This document shows, one piece after another, positions 7,392 to 15,586 of a stretch of 28,043 nt of DNA. This DNA is from DAISLF01 sp964517345 (GTDB taxonomy: Bacteria > Patescibacteriota > Gracilibacteria > Peribacterales > Peribacteraceae). Below the pieces are notes generated by a model. The model worked only from the letters and a program-made list of their open reading frames with translations. It had not been told where the DNA came from and made no database searches. Numbering within the stretch: the first letter of the stretch is position 1; the number at the start of each line of letters is the position of its first letter. Where the stretch lies: positions 1 through 28,043 of the forward strand of contig CAZFBZ010000014.1 in the NCBI GenBank assembly GCA_964517345.1, given 5' to 3'. The position numbers and the translations under genes are program-made.

Positions 7392-8698
7392 CGCTCCTTC
7401 CGCGGCACGATCTTCTCCTGTCCGCCCATGTAGGGGCGCAGCACTTTGGGGATCGTCACCGAGCCGTCCTTCTGCTGATACATCTCGAGGATCGGAATCA
7501 GGATGCGCGGGCTGGCGATGCAGGTGTTGTTGAGCGTGTGGACGAACTTCCGCTCGCCGTCCTTCGTCGTGTACTTCATGTCGAGGCGACGCGACTGGAA
7601 ATCGTGGAACGTCGAGCAGCTGTGCGTCTCGCCGTAGCCGCCGCGGCTGGGCATCCACGTCTCGATGTCGTTCTTGTAGACCTGTCCGCGGCCCATGTCG
7701 CCCGTGCAGACGTCCACCACGCGGTACGGCAACTCCAGTGCCTGCAGCACCTCCTCCGCGTTCTGGAGCAGTTCGCGGTGCATCTCGGCGCTGATGAGAT
7801 CGTCGTTTTCGCAGAGGACCACCTGTTCCACTTTCTGGAATTGATGGATGCGGTAGAGACCTTTGGTGTCCTTGCCATACGTGCCGGCTTCGCGGCGGAA
7901 GCAGTTGCTGATGCCGCAGTAGCGCTTGGGCAGTTCCTCGACTTTCAGCGTTTCGCCCTGGTGGTAGCTGGTCACGGCCACTTCGGACGTGCCTATCAGA
8001 AACGCGCCGTCGGCTTCCAGCGCGCCGTCCTTCTCCTTCTGCACGCCGACCGCGTAGGCCTGCTCCTCACCGCCCGGGAAGTAGCTCGTGCCCATCATTG
8101 CCGGGTAGTGCACCAGCAGCGGCGGCAGGAACGGCGTGTAGCCTTTCTTCACCAGATGATCGAGCGTGTAGAGCAGCACGGCGTACTCCAGGCGGACGCC
8201 GTCGCCCTTCAAAAAGTACGTGCGCGAACCGGCCATCTTCACGGCGCGGGCGATATCGATGATGTCCAGGTTCTCGCCGAGCGTGACGTGATCCAGCGGA
8301 TCGAACGCGAACGTCGGCAGCTCGCCCCACGTGCGGATCTCGCGGTTTTCGGAATCGTCTTTGCCCACGGGCACCGATGCCAGCGGGATGCCCGGCACGA
8401 GCAGCAGCAGCGCCTCCCATTTCTTGTCCACCTCGGCGAGCCGCTCCTCTTTTGCCTTCAGGTCGTCCGAGAGCGTCTTCATGCGCGCGATCGTCTGCGC
8501 CTTCTCGTCGCCCTTCAGCGTCGGCACGGCCTTGCTCACGGCGTTCTTCTCGCCGCGCATCTTCTCCGTCGCGGTCAGGAGCTCGCGGCGCTCGGCGTCG
8601 AGCGCAAGCAGCTCGTCGATATCGACGCTCACGCGCTTCTTTTTCGCCGCGTCCTTGTACGCGTCGGGCCGCTTGCGGAGGTCATGGATATCGATCAT
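7388..8698 (-). CDS. serS: serine--tRNA ligase
   Basis: The 436-residue protein is of normal length for bacterial SerRS, which charges tRNA-Ser (and tRNA-Sec) with serine in the cytoplasm. The N-terminus MIDIHDLRKRPD leads into the long antiparallel coiled-coil arm (~residues 27-105, rich in Glu and Lys) that grips the tRNA long variable arm. The class II core follows: GTSEVAVTSYH, motif 2 CFRREAGTYGKDTKGLYRIHQF, the conserved FQKVEQ, and motif 3 HTLNNTCIASPRILIPILE. The motif 3 wording NNTCIASPR differs from the NGSxLAxxR of model SerRS but keeps the class-defining Arg. ATG 8698 is chosen because it matches the family start and follows a TACCAT box by 7 bases; upstream in-frame ATGs at 8707 and 8737 would give an unusual extension. 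Confidence 0.96.
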   Translation of the reverse strand: MIDIHDLRKRPDAYKDAAKKKRVSVDIDELLALDAERRELLTATEKMRGEKNAVSKAVPTLKGDEKAQTIARMKTLSDDLKAKEERLAEVDKKWEALLLLVPGIPLASVPVGKDDSENREIRTWGELPTFAFDPLDHVTLGENLDIIDIARAVKMAGSRTYFLKGDGVRLEYAVLLYTLDHLVKKGYTPFLPPLLVHYPAMMGTSYFPGGEEQAYAVGVQKEKDGALEADGAFLIGTSEVAVTSYHQGETLKVEELPKRYCGISNCFRREAGTYGKDTKGLYRIHQFQKVEQVVLCENDDLISAEMHRELLQNAEEVLQALELPYRVVDVCTGDMGRGQVYKNDIETWMPSRGGYGETHSCSTFHDFQSRRLDMKYTTKDGERKFVHTLNNTCIASPRILIPILEMYQQKDGSVTIPKVLRPYMGGQEKIVPRKER

Positions 8699-8705
8699 CC
8701 CGGGC

Positions 8706-8711
8706 ATGGTA
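8706..8711 (-). promoter_or_regulatory. -10 box, leaderless type, for serS
   Basis: TACCAT on the minus strand, 7 bases before the ATG at 8698. A weak TTCCGG (8734-8729) lies 17 bases further upstream. Confidence 0.4.
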
Positions 8712-8747
8712 GCGCAAAGCGCCACAGGCCGGAACACGAGTCCAGCG

Positions 8748-8847
8748 NNNNNNNNNNNNNNNNNNNNNNNNNNNNNNNNNNNNNNNNNNNNNNNNNNNNN
8801 NNNNNNNNNNNNNNNNNNNNNNNNNNNNNNNNNNNNNNNNNNNNNNN
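8748..8847. other. scaffold gap (100 N)
   Basis: Exactly 100 unknown bases, the usual placeholder for a gap of unknown size, in the intergenic region between the divergent serS and 8920 genes. Missing sequence, including further promoter elements or a small gene, may lie here. Open frames running through the N block are artefacts. Confidence 0.97.
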
Positions 8848-8880
8848 GCTGCGGGATATATAGCTGCGTGAAGCGAAAAA

Positions 8881-8889
8881 TGCTATAAT
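8881..8889 (+). promoter_or_regulatory. extended -10 promoter for the 8920 gene
   Basis: TGC directly followed by the consensus TATAAT (8884-8889) makes a TGnTATAAT extended -10 element. It lies 30 bases before the ATG at 8920. No good -35 box is visible between the N gap and this site, as expected for extended -10 promoters. Confidence 0.55.
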
Positions 8890-8919
8890 CAGAAGATACC
8901 CGGACAACCCGCCGAACCC

Positions 8920-11900
8920 ATGGTCTCCGTGGAAAACGCCCCCATTCCCGGCCCCGACAAGCGCGCCATCCGCGCGGAGATCCAGCGTGAAGAGGCGGAA
9001 TGCCGTGAGCGTTTTCTGGAGGACGCCACAGCCGTCGGGCTCACCAAAAAACACGCGTGGTTCGCGCTGCTCGAACTCGATCCCGCAGCCGCGGTCGATT
9101 CACGCGTGCCGCCCGGGCTCCTCTCGGTGCGCGTGCCCGGCAATCCCCGTGCGACGGTGCGTTGCGTGGATGAAGCGTTGCGTGCGGGAGCGCACATTGA
9201 AATGCTGACCGGCCAGATCGCCGACGCGGTTCTGGCCCATCCGGCCTCCATGATCCACGGACTGCGTGCCATCGACAAAGACATCCTCGACGATGCCGGA
9301 CTGATGCTCATCCTCGAGACGGCATGCGGCCGCGATCCCTGTTTGTGGGGAATCATTTTTTCCTCCGATGCCCTCGACGAAGACTTCGTCGGGCGACTGA
9401 CGAAGTCATTTGCCCGTGGCATGCCGGTGCGGTGCGGCAAAGAGCTTCTGACGTTCGCGGAGTGTCTTCCTCCGCGCATGGTCGGCCAGATTCTCACGCA
9501 GCTTCTGCGCGTGCGGACACAGGCTGATGACCGGCTGCAGTGCTTCTTTCCGCCGGATTCCACGGGAGGCACGGACGCCCACTGGACGCTCATGCGACGG
9601 TTCATGCTGTTGCAAGAAGAGGTCCTCGCCGGACTCCTTTCCACCGACCAGTACGTGTATCTTCGCGCGCGGGCCTGCTATCACATGGATGGGCGTCTGG
9701 ATGAGGGAGTGCGTGCGCTGGTCATCGCCAGGATGGGTTCCGCGACGGACCCCACCGAACTTCGTGAGCTCCTGTCGTCACAGCTGCCCCTGCCGTTCAG
9801 CAACGTTCGTGACGACGAGAGCAACGCCGACAACGTGGACCGCTGGTTCCAGCAGGCGCAGCGGCACGCGGGGGGCCGGGCGCGCATCCGCGATGCGATC
9901 GAGGGCGTGCGTCCCAAGCTGCCGTGCAAAACCGACGATCTCATCTGCGGCCTGTGGTTTGAATATCCGCCGGAATTCTTCATCGAATGGATCGAGAAGA
10001 TCACCGCCGCCGCCGGACGCTTCCGGACGCCTGCCGAGATGCTGCTCCAGCTCAGTGCGGATCCCGAGCGCCTTCTCGCCAATTCATCGGCGGAGAACCC
10101 CGGTATCCGCCTGCTGCTGCTGGCGCTCACTCGCAACGACGCGTCTCTGCAGGAGTGCCTCGGGTGCATGCCCACCCGGTACGAACGGTATCTGGACAAT
10201 GATCCCTCTGCGGCGCTCATGGCCAGCCGCCGTGCAGGCGAGGAATCCGAAGATGCCGGCGCGCGACGTGCCGAGTGGATCGCCTTCATGGGTTTCTGTG
10301 TCAACGAGCCGTGGGCGGCAGCCAGGCTTGTCATCCAGTGGGAGGCATTCCTTCCGTATCTGGAGGATCCCCAATGCCGGACACAGTTCCTCGCGTGTCT
10401 CGAACGGTATGCGCAATGGGTGATGACGAATGAGCCGCACTACGTCAGCAACGCGCTCAAGGCAGTCGCTATCATCGCGCGATTCGATCCGGCGCAGGCC
10501 CGCGGATGCGTCCAACGCCATTTCCGCAGTGAGAAGGCGGTTCAGGCCGTTCAGGAATCCGGCCCCAACGTGGCGAAGCAACTGGCGCAGATCCATCTCG
10601 CACCGCTGATCCGCCCCACACCAGGTGGTGAACAGTGGAAGAACGCCTGGGCCGCGCAGAAACAAGCACCGCTCAAGGTCGCCCGCCGATGGGAGATTTC
10701 CGTTCAAAAAAAGGTGGCTGTGCATCCCGAGATCCGCGCTCTGTGCAAGCGAGCATGCGATTTGCTTCACTCGGTTCTCGCCTCCTTCCCCTCGCCACTC
10801 GATCCCCGGTCCGACGCGACCATCCCGTACACCACTCCGTTTATCGCCCCGCTGCACGATGTGGCCCGCGATCTGCATAAAATGTACGAACAGATCGACC
10901 CGGAAAGCAAAAATGAACAGGAACGCACAGTCATTCGCCGGCTTCTCCACGGCATCCGCGATGCGGTCGGATACATCATCCCGCAATTGGGCCGCAACAT
11001 TCCGCCGTCGCCGGCCGACATGCAGCTTCTCGCGGGATACGTGCTGACGTTCCAGCACATCACGGGGGCACTCGAAAGTGGCCAGGAAACACGTCAGTCT
11101 TTTCTGAACGGGTTGGAGGCGAGCAAGATCATCCAGCTGACCACACAGGCATCGGCGACGGAATCCGTTCCGGCTCCGCCGGCTGCCGCACGTCTCTACG
11201 ACATGGCTCAGGCCAAAGAACTGCGGGTCGGCACGGCGCTCATTGCGCGAGAGATCCCCGGACCCACCCAGAAACAGGCGCTCCGCGCGCACCGCACCGC
11301 ACTCGGCAAATTCAGCCAGACCCGACTCACCCGCTTCCAGCGTAACCGCCGCAGGCTTCTGAAGGGCGCGCTCATCGCGGGCGCGGCCGCCGCGGCGGGC
11401 GTCGGGCTTGACTACCTCTACCCCGAGCCGCGTAGGAGATTGCAGGAATGGCTGGGACTCAACGGCCGGGGATCGGGAGGCGACGGGCTCGTCACGCGCG
11501 ACAGTTCTTTCCCCGGTGTCGACTCTCGGGAGGGTCTGCGCAATTCCCCGGTGGTGCTCACGCTCTCACGGCAGCTGGAAGGCGACGACGCTTACCTGCT
11601 GACTGGCTATCTGGGAGACGAGGACTCAGAAAGCCTCGAAGAGTTTCCGCTGAGCGGGGAGCTGGCGAGTTCTCTGAACACTCTGTTGCCCATCCATGAG
11701 TCGCGGGGCGGCGAAGAAATCCTGGCCCACGCGCCTTCGGCCGGACAGGGCGCAATTCTGCCTACTTCCATGGGAGCTACAAACATGCGAGTGACGACGC
11801 AGGAGTGTGAGATTAGTCAGCGAACTGACGGCACATCGTTCATCCGCAGGCGCGCCAGACCCGGACCGCTTGACTACGCGTTCACGGTCAACAGGAACCG

Positions 11901-13014
11901 GCTGCCGATCCATCCCACCATCCGGCCATCGGATTTCCACGAGAACCGCCCGGCGGTGTTCAGGCCACTGACGCGTCCAACAATGGATCTGGAGCGCTTC
12001 CCCGAACCGCTGCGGCAGGCTGTCGAGCAGGCCCGCACCGAAACCGTGGCGCAGGCTCTGCGCACCATCGCCGATGCCGTGCGCGCGTACATTACCTACG
12101 ACCGCACCTCCGGCCCGGTGTATGAAGAGCTTCTCCGTCAGAGGCCGTTCCCACGCGAGTGGGGGCGCAACCGTTACATCGAATGCATCCTCCGGGAGCG
12201 CCGCGGCGTGTGTGCGCAGTTCGCCCGTGTCACGCAGGAACTCCTCCGTCATGTGGGCATCCCGTCCTGCTCGGCCCTGTGCTACTGGGCGCAGGGAACG
12301 CAGGTGCGACGGTCACATTATCATCGGGTGGCTGTTGCGCTCGTCCTCGACGAGCAAGGCCGCCTCACCCGCGTTCCCGTGGAATCCACCGGCCCCGATG
12401 CCGTGCCGGAGCCCGAGGAGGACGGAGAGGAACACAAGCCGACGGCCCTCGATACGGCCGTGAAAGTCACGCGCTACGCGTTGCCCGGTTTGCTCGCCGC
12501 GGGAGGCCTCGCCGTCGGCGCCATCCTGCTGCGCAGATGGCTGCGGGACCGCGCGGGCCGTGCCCGGCGTGCCACGCAGGCGCGGGCCGAGGCGGTCCAG
12601 GGAGTGTCGGCCGTGGAGGAGGCGATCCAGGAGATGGCGAACGAGGAAATCCGCGTCGCGTCGGAGCATCCCCGGGAATGCGAGCCCGCCTTCGAGGACT
12701 GGTGGGAAACAACGGTGCAGGAGGCGTATCGCACTTGCCTTGAGCAGGTCAGGCAGAAGGAAGAGTCTGCACAGCCGGAAGAAGATCCCAACGCACAAAC
12801 CCCGCGCCGTCCTCCGTCCGCGGCGCCTGACCTGTCATCGTGCCTGCTCTTCCGTGCCGTCCGTCGGTTACTGGAGCAGTATATCGCTTCCGCCGACAGC
12901 GGCGTCCCGCCGGCGTTTATCCCGCTTGTACGCGAGCGGCTGCAGGCCGCTGAGGAATGGGTGCGAACCAGCAGCCGGGAAGTGGGTTTCCTGGAGCTGG
13001 ACTCCCCGCCCTGA
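8920..13014 (+). CDS. giant two-TM protein with extracytoplasmic transglutaminase-like domain
   Basis: The 1,364-residue protein falls into parts. Residues 1-~810 are soluble, look mostly helical and match no family I know. A basic stretch (RFQRNRRRLLKG) precedes a first membrane segment (~815-835, Ala/Gly-rich). Residues ~835-1185 contain a transglutaminase-like core: RERRGVCAQFARVTQELL with candidate nucleophile Cys1098, RRSHYHRVAVAL with His1135 (or His1133), and RVPVEST with Glu1155 where the family normally has Asp. A second membrane segment (~1186-1206) is followed by RRWLRDRAGRARR and a ~150-residue helical tail. The positive-inside rule places both termini in the cytoplasm and the transglutaminase-like domain outside. 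Such folds include crosslinking enzymes, proteases and amidases. An extended -10 promoter lies upstream and uvrB follows 73 bases later with its own -10 element. Confidence 0.85.
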   Translation: MVSVENAPIPGPDKRAIRAEIQREEAECRERFLEDATAVGLTKKHAWFALLELDPAAAVDSRVPPGLLSVRVPGNPRATVRCVDEALRAGAHIEMLTGQIADAVLAHPASMIHGLRAIDKDILDDAGLMLILETACGRDPCLWGIIFSSDALDEDFVGRLTKSFARGMPVRCGKELLTFAECLPPRMVGQILTQLLRVRTQADDRLQCFFPPDSTGGTDAHWTLMRRFMLLQEEVLAGLLSTDQYVYLRARACYHMDGRLDEGVRALVIARMGSATDPTELRELLSSQLPLPFSNVRDDESNADNVDRWFQQAQRHAGGRARIRDAIEGVRPKLPCKTDDLICGLWFEYPPEFFIEWIEKITAAAGRFRTPAEMLLQLSADPERLLANSSAENPGIRLLLLALTRNDASLQECLGCMPTRYERYLDNDPSAALMASRRAGEESEDAGARRAEWIAFMGFCVNEPWAAARLVIQWEAFLPYLEDPQCRTQFLACLERYAQWVMTNEPHYVSNALKAVAIIARFDPAQARGCVQRHFRSEKAVQAVQESGPNVAKQLAQIHLAPLIRPTPGGEQWKNAWAAQKQAPLKVARRWEISVQKKVAVHPEIRALCKRACDLLHSVLASFPSPLDPRSDATIPYTTPFIAPLHDVARDLHKMYEQIDPESKNEQERTVIRRLLHGIRDAVGYIIPQLGRNIPPSPADMQLLAGYVLTFQHITGALESGQETRQSFLNGLEASKIIQLTTQASATESVPAPPAAARLYDMAQAKELRVGTALIAREIPGPTQKQALRAHRTALGKFSQTRLTRFQRNRRRLLKGALIAGAAAAAGVGLDYLYPEPRRRLQEWLGLNGRGSGGDGLVTRDSSFPGVDSREGLRNSPVVLTLSRQLEGDDAYLLTGYLGDEDSESLEEFPLSGELASSLNTLLPIHESRGGEEILAHAPSAGQGAILPTSMGATNMRVTTQECEISQRTDGTSFIRRRARPGPLDYAFTVNRNRLPIHPTIRPSDFHENRPAVFRPLTRPTMDLERFPEPLRQAVEQARTETVAQALRTIADAVRAYITYDRTSGPVYEELLRQRPFPREWGRNRYIECILRERRGVCAQFARVTQELLRHVGIPSCSALCYWAQGTQVRRSHYHRVAVALVLDEQGRLTRVPVESTGPDAVPEPEEDGEEHKPTALDTAVKVTRYALPGLLAAGGLAVGAILLRRWLRDRAGRARRATQARAEAVQGVSAVEEAIQEMANEEIRVASEHPRECEPAFEDWWETTVQEAYRTCLEQVRQKEESAQPEEDPNAQTPRRPPSAAPDLSSCLLFRAVRRLLEQYIASADSGVPPAFIPLVRERLQAAEEWVRTSSREVGFLELDSPP

Positions 13015-13068
13015 GGCCTCAAAAAAAGGGTTTTTCAGAGGTTCTCCCCTGTCCGGGGTAGTGCTTTC

Positions 13069-13077
13069 TGCTACGAT
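13069..13077 (+). promoter_or_regulatory. extended -10 promoter for uvrB
   Basis: TGC followed by TACGAT (13072-13077), 10 bases before the ATG at 13088. Upstream (13015-13040) there is an A-run/T-run pair flanked by CCTC and GAGG that could fold weakly, but it is not a convincing terminator. Confidence 0.45.
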
Positions 13078-13087
13078 GTCCCGACCT

Positions 13088-15076
13088 ATGCCCTACTCCC
13101 CGAACCAGAAGCCCTTCAAGCTCGTCTCGCCGTTCCAGCCGACCGGCGACCAGCCAGCCGCGATCGAAAAACTCGTCAAAGGCGTGAAGGCCGGCGAGAA
13201 GCACCAGACGCTCCTCGGCGCCACGGGCACTGGCAAGACGTTCACCATCGCCAACATCGTGCAGCAGATCCAGCGTCCCACGCTGGTCCTCGCGCACAAC
13301 AAAACGCTCGCGGCGCAGCTCTGTTCCGAGTTTCAGGGATTCTTCCCCGAGAACGCGATCTCGTACTTCGTCTCGTACTACGACTACTACCAGCCCGAGG
13401 CCTACGTTCCCACGACGGATACGTACATCGAGAAAGACGCGAGCATTAATGAGGAGATCGAGAAGTTCCGTCATGCTGCCACGTTCAATCTCCTCACGCG
13501 CCGCGACGTGCTGATCGTCGCGTCCGTTTCCTGCATCTATGGTCTCGGCAACGTGCAGGACTATGAGGCGCTGGCCATCAAGGTGACGCGCGGTGAACCG
13601 GTGAAGCGCGACACGTTCCTCCGTCGTCTGACCGACATCCAGTACCGCCGGTCCGGCGCGGATTTTAAGCAGGGTATGTACCACGTGCTCGGCGACACAG
13701 TGGAAGTGTTTCCGCCGGGCGGCGACACCGTTATCCGCATCGAGTGCCCGTTCGACGAGATCGAGACGATCCAGGAGGTCGACAGCTTCACGGGCGAACT
13801 GATCAACGAGTTGCAGGAGATCATGATCTTCCCGGCTGCGCATAACGTGACGACGAAAGAGAAGATTGATCAGGCTGTCGCCGGCATCAAGACCGAGCTC
13901 AATGCGCGCGAGAAAGAGCTGCTTGCCGCCCACGAACTCGTCAAAGCCGAGCGCATCCGCCAGCGCACCGAGTACGACATCGAGATGCTCAAGGAGACGG
14001 GCTACACGACGGGCATCGAGAACTATGTGCGCTACCTCAATAACCAGCCGCCCGGAACGCCCCCTTCCACACTGCTCGACTACTTCCCCGACGATTTCCT
14101 GCTCGTGGTCGACGAGTCGCACATCTCCATCCCGCAGGTCGGCGGCATGAGTGAGGGCAACAAGTCGCGCAAGCAGACGCTCATCGATTACGGCTTCCGA
14201 CTGCCGAGCAGCCACGATAACCGTCCGCTGCGGTTCGACGAATTCGAGGCGCACTGCAACCAGCGCATCTACGTGTCGGCCACGCCCGCCAAGTACGAGT
14301 ATGCCAACACGCCCAAAGAGAACATCGTCGAGCAGATCATCCGCCCGACGGGCCTGATCGATCCGGTCGTGACGGTGAAACCCACCAAGCACCAGATCGA
14401 CGACATCACGGAAGAAGTGAAGAAGACCATTGCCGGCGGCGAACGCGTGCTCATCACGACACTCACCAAGAAGATGGCCGAAGACCTCACCAAGTATCTC
14501 GACGAGGCCGGTCACAAGGTGCGTTACCTGCACAGCGATGTCGAAACGCTGGAGCGCATTGAGATCCTCCGTCAGCTCCGCACCGGCGAGATCGACATCA
14601 TCGTCGGCATCAACCTGCTGCGCGAAGGCCTCGATCTGCCGGAAGTGAGCTTCATCGCGATCCTCGATGCCGACAAGCAGGGCTTCCTGCGCAGCCGCGA
14701 TTCGCTCATCCAGACCATCGGCCGCGCCGCGCGCAACGTCCATGGCCATGTCACGCTCTATGCCGACAAGATGAGCGACGCCATGAAGGCCGCCATCGGC
14801 GAGACGGAGCGCCGCCGCAAGATCCAGACCGAGTACAACAAGAAGCACGGCATCACCCCGAAGACGATCATCAAGGCCGTGCACGACATCGCCGAAGAAG
14901 GCCGCAAGCTGGAGCTCCGCCGTCCCAAGTACGATCACACGAAGATCCCCAAGGACGAGAAGAAGCGCCTCATGGAGGAGCTGGAGAAGCAGATGGAAAT
15001 CGCCGCCCAGAACCTCGAATTTGAAAAAGCCGCTGACCTGCGTGATGAAGTCGAATTGCTCCGCAGAGAGCTCTGA
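13088..15076 (+). CDS. uvrB: excinuclease ABC subunit B
   Basis: The 662-residue protein is full length for UvrB, the helicase-like damage-verification subunit of nucleotide excision repair. It is loaded by UvrA and recruits UvrC. Visible landmarks are FQPTGDQPAAIEKL near the N-terminus, Walker A GATGTGKT (44-51), the DNA-clamping beta-hairpin YYDYYQPEAYVP, DEAD-like VVDESH, the SATPAKYE motif, the helicase C-terminal motifs (INLLREGLDLPEV and QTIGRAARN), and a C-terminal UVR domain (ELEKQMEIAAQNLEFEKAAD) that contacts UvrC. The frame is open upstream, inside the preceding gene, but the family N-terminus and the extended -10 box fix the start at ATG 13088. No uvrA or uvrC is in the window. 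Confidence 0.97.
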   Translation: MPYSPNQKPFKLVSPFQPTGDQPAAIEKLVKGVKAGEKHQTLLGATGTGKTFTIANIVQQIQRPTLVLAHNKTLAAQLCSEFQGFFPENAISYFVSYYDYYQPEAYVPTTDTYIEKDASINEEIEKFRHAATFNLLTRRDVLIVASVSCIYGLGNVQDYEALAIKVTRGEPVKRDTFLRRLTDIQYRRSGADFKQGMYHVLGDTVEVFPPGGDTVIRIECPFDEIETIQEVDSFTGELINELQEIMIFPAAHNVTTKEKIDQAVAGIKTELNAREKELLAAHELVKAERIRQRTEYDIEMLKETGYTTGIENYVRYLNNQPPGTPPSTLLDYFPDDFLLVVDESHISIPQVGGMSEGNKSRKQTLIDYGFRLPSSHDNRPLRFDEFEAHCNQRIYVSATPAKYEYANTPKENIVEQIIRPTGLIDPVVTVKPTKHQIDDITEEVKKTIAGGERVLITTLTKKMAEDLTKYLDEAGHKVRYLHSDVETLERIEILRQLRTGEIDIIVGINLLREGLDLPEVSFIAILDADKQGFLRSRDSLIQTIGRAARNVHGHVTLYADKMSDAMKAAIGETERRRKIQTEYNKKHGITPKTIIKAVHDIAEEGRKLELRRPKYDHTKIPKDEKKRLMEELEKQMEIAAQNLEFEKAADLRDEVELLRREL

Positions 15077-15090
15077 GAGGCTGTTTCAGG

Positions 15091-15096
15091 TAGTCT
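15091..15096 (+). promoter_or_regulatory. -10 box, leaderless type, for the 15104 gene
   Basis: TAGTCT, 7 bases before the GTG at 15104 and 15 bases after the uvrB stop. The -35 region is weak, so read-through from uvrB is also possible. Confidence 0.35.
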
Positions 15097-15103
15097 GTAC
15101 TGC

Positions 15104-15580
15104 GTGAAGGCCTACCGTCTGACGCTCCCCGACGATGTCGTGCTCGACGTCGCCCCGGTGCGGTTTCCTCCGCCACCTGACTATCTTCTGCGGTTTGTGG
15201 TAGCCGCATGCGGCGAGCATAGGAAGCGACTGCTACTGCTCTTCGGTCCCGAGAGACATCACAGCGGCGTCCAGCGGCACGCGCGGGAGAACGGACTGAT
15301 CGACGAAAAGGAATCCTGCATCGGCGGCGGATCGTGTGGCGGGATGGCTGATGGAGATGTCGAAGCAAAGATGTGGAATATCGGCGGTGTGTCGTACAGC
15401 TTCGGCGCGGTGCCTCGTGAGCTTCTGGAGCGCTTTCTTCCCCTGCTGCGTCAGCGTCTGGAGGCGCGGTACGCCGCCGTTCAGGTCGGCTTGGATGACT
15501 ACAGCAGTTTTGATCCGCACAGAGGAGATGTCTTCATGCACTGGCTCGAACAAGTCGGAGGTTCGCTTGAGGAGACGTGA
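15104..15580 (+). CDS. possible Janus/Ocnus (PHPT1-like) phosphohistidine phosphatase-family protein
   Basis: The protein has 158 residues with a GTG start. By eye it follows the layout of animal PHPT1/Janus proteins. A YLLRFVV strand comes near residue 27. PERHHSGVQRHA (49-60) places His52 where PHPT1 has catalytic His53 (EYHADIYD). ESCIGGGSC (70-78) matches CECLGGGRI, GGVSYSFGAVPRE (94-106) matches YGYSMAYGPAQHA, and LEARYAAVQVGLDDYS (119-134) matches KAKYPDYEVTWANDGY. If right, it would remove phosphate from histidine or a related phosphoramidate. The GGGRI arginine is not kept, so activity or substrate may differ. The assignment rests on remembered motifs without an alignment. The gene ends 6 bases before the convergent multi-HTH gene. 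Confidence 0.55.
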   Translation: MKAYRLTLPDDVVLDVAPVRFPPPPDYLLRFVVAACGEHRKRLLLLFGPERHHSGVQRHARENGLIDEKESCIGGGSCGGMADGDVEAKMWNIGGVSYSFGAVPRELLERFLPLLRQRLEARYAAVQVGLDDYSSFDPHRGDVFMHWLEQVGGSLEET

Positions 15581-15586
15581 AGGCAC

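Noticed and set aside
8695..9054. Open frames running through the N gap
   Set aside because: They exist only because N codons do not give stops.
13015..13040. A-run/T-run structure as a terminator after the 1,364-residue gene
   Set aside because: CCTC-AAAAA/TTTTT-GAGG could pair with a bulge, but no T tract follows the stem, so intrinsic termination is not supported.
13019..14938. Long minus-strand open frame (639 residues) antisense to uvrB
   Set aside because: The plus strand is a full UvrB with all motifs; the antisense frame is a codon-bias shadow.
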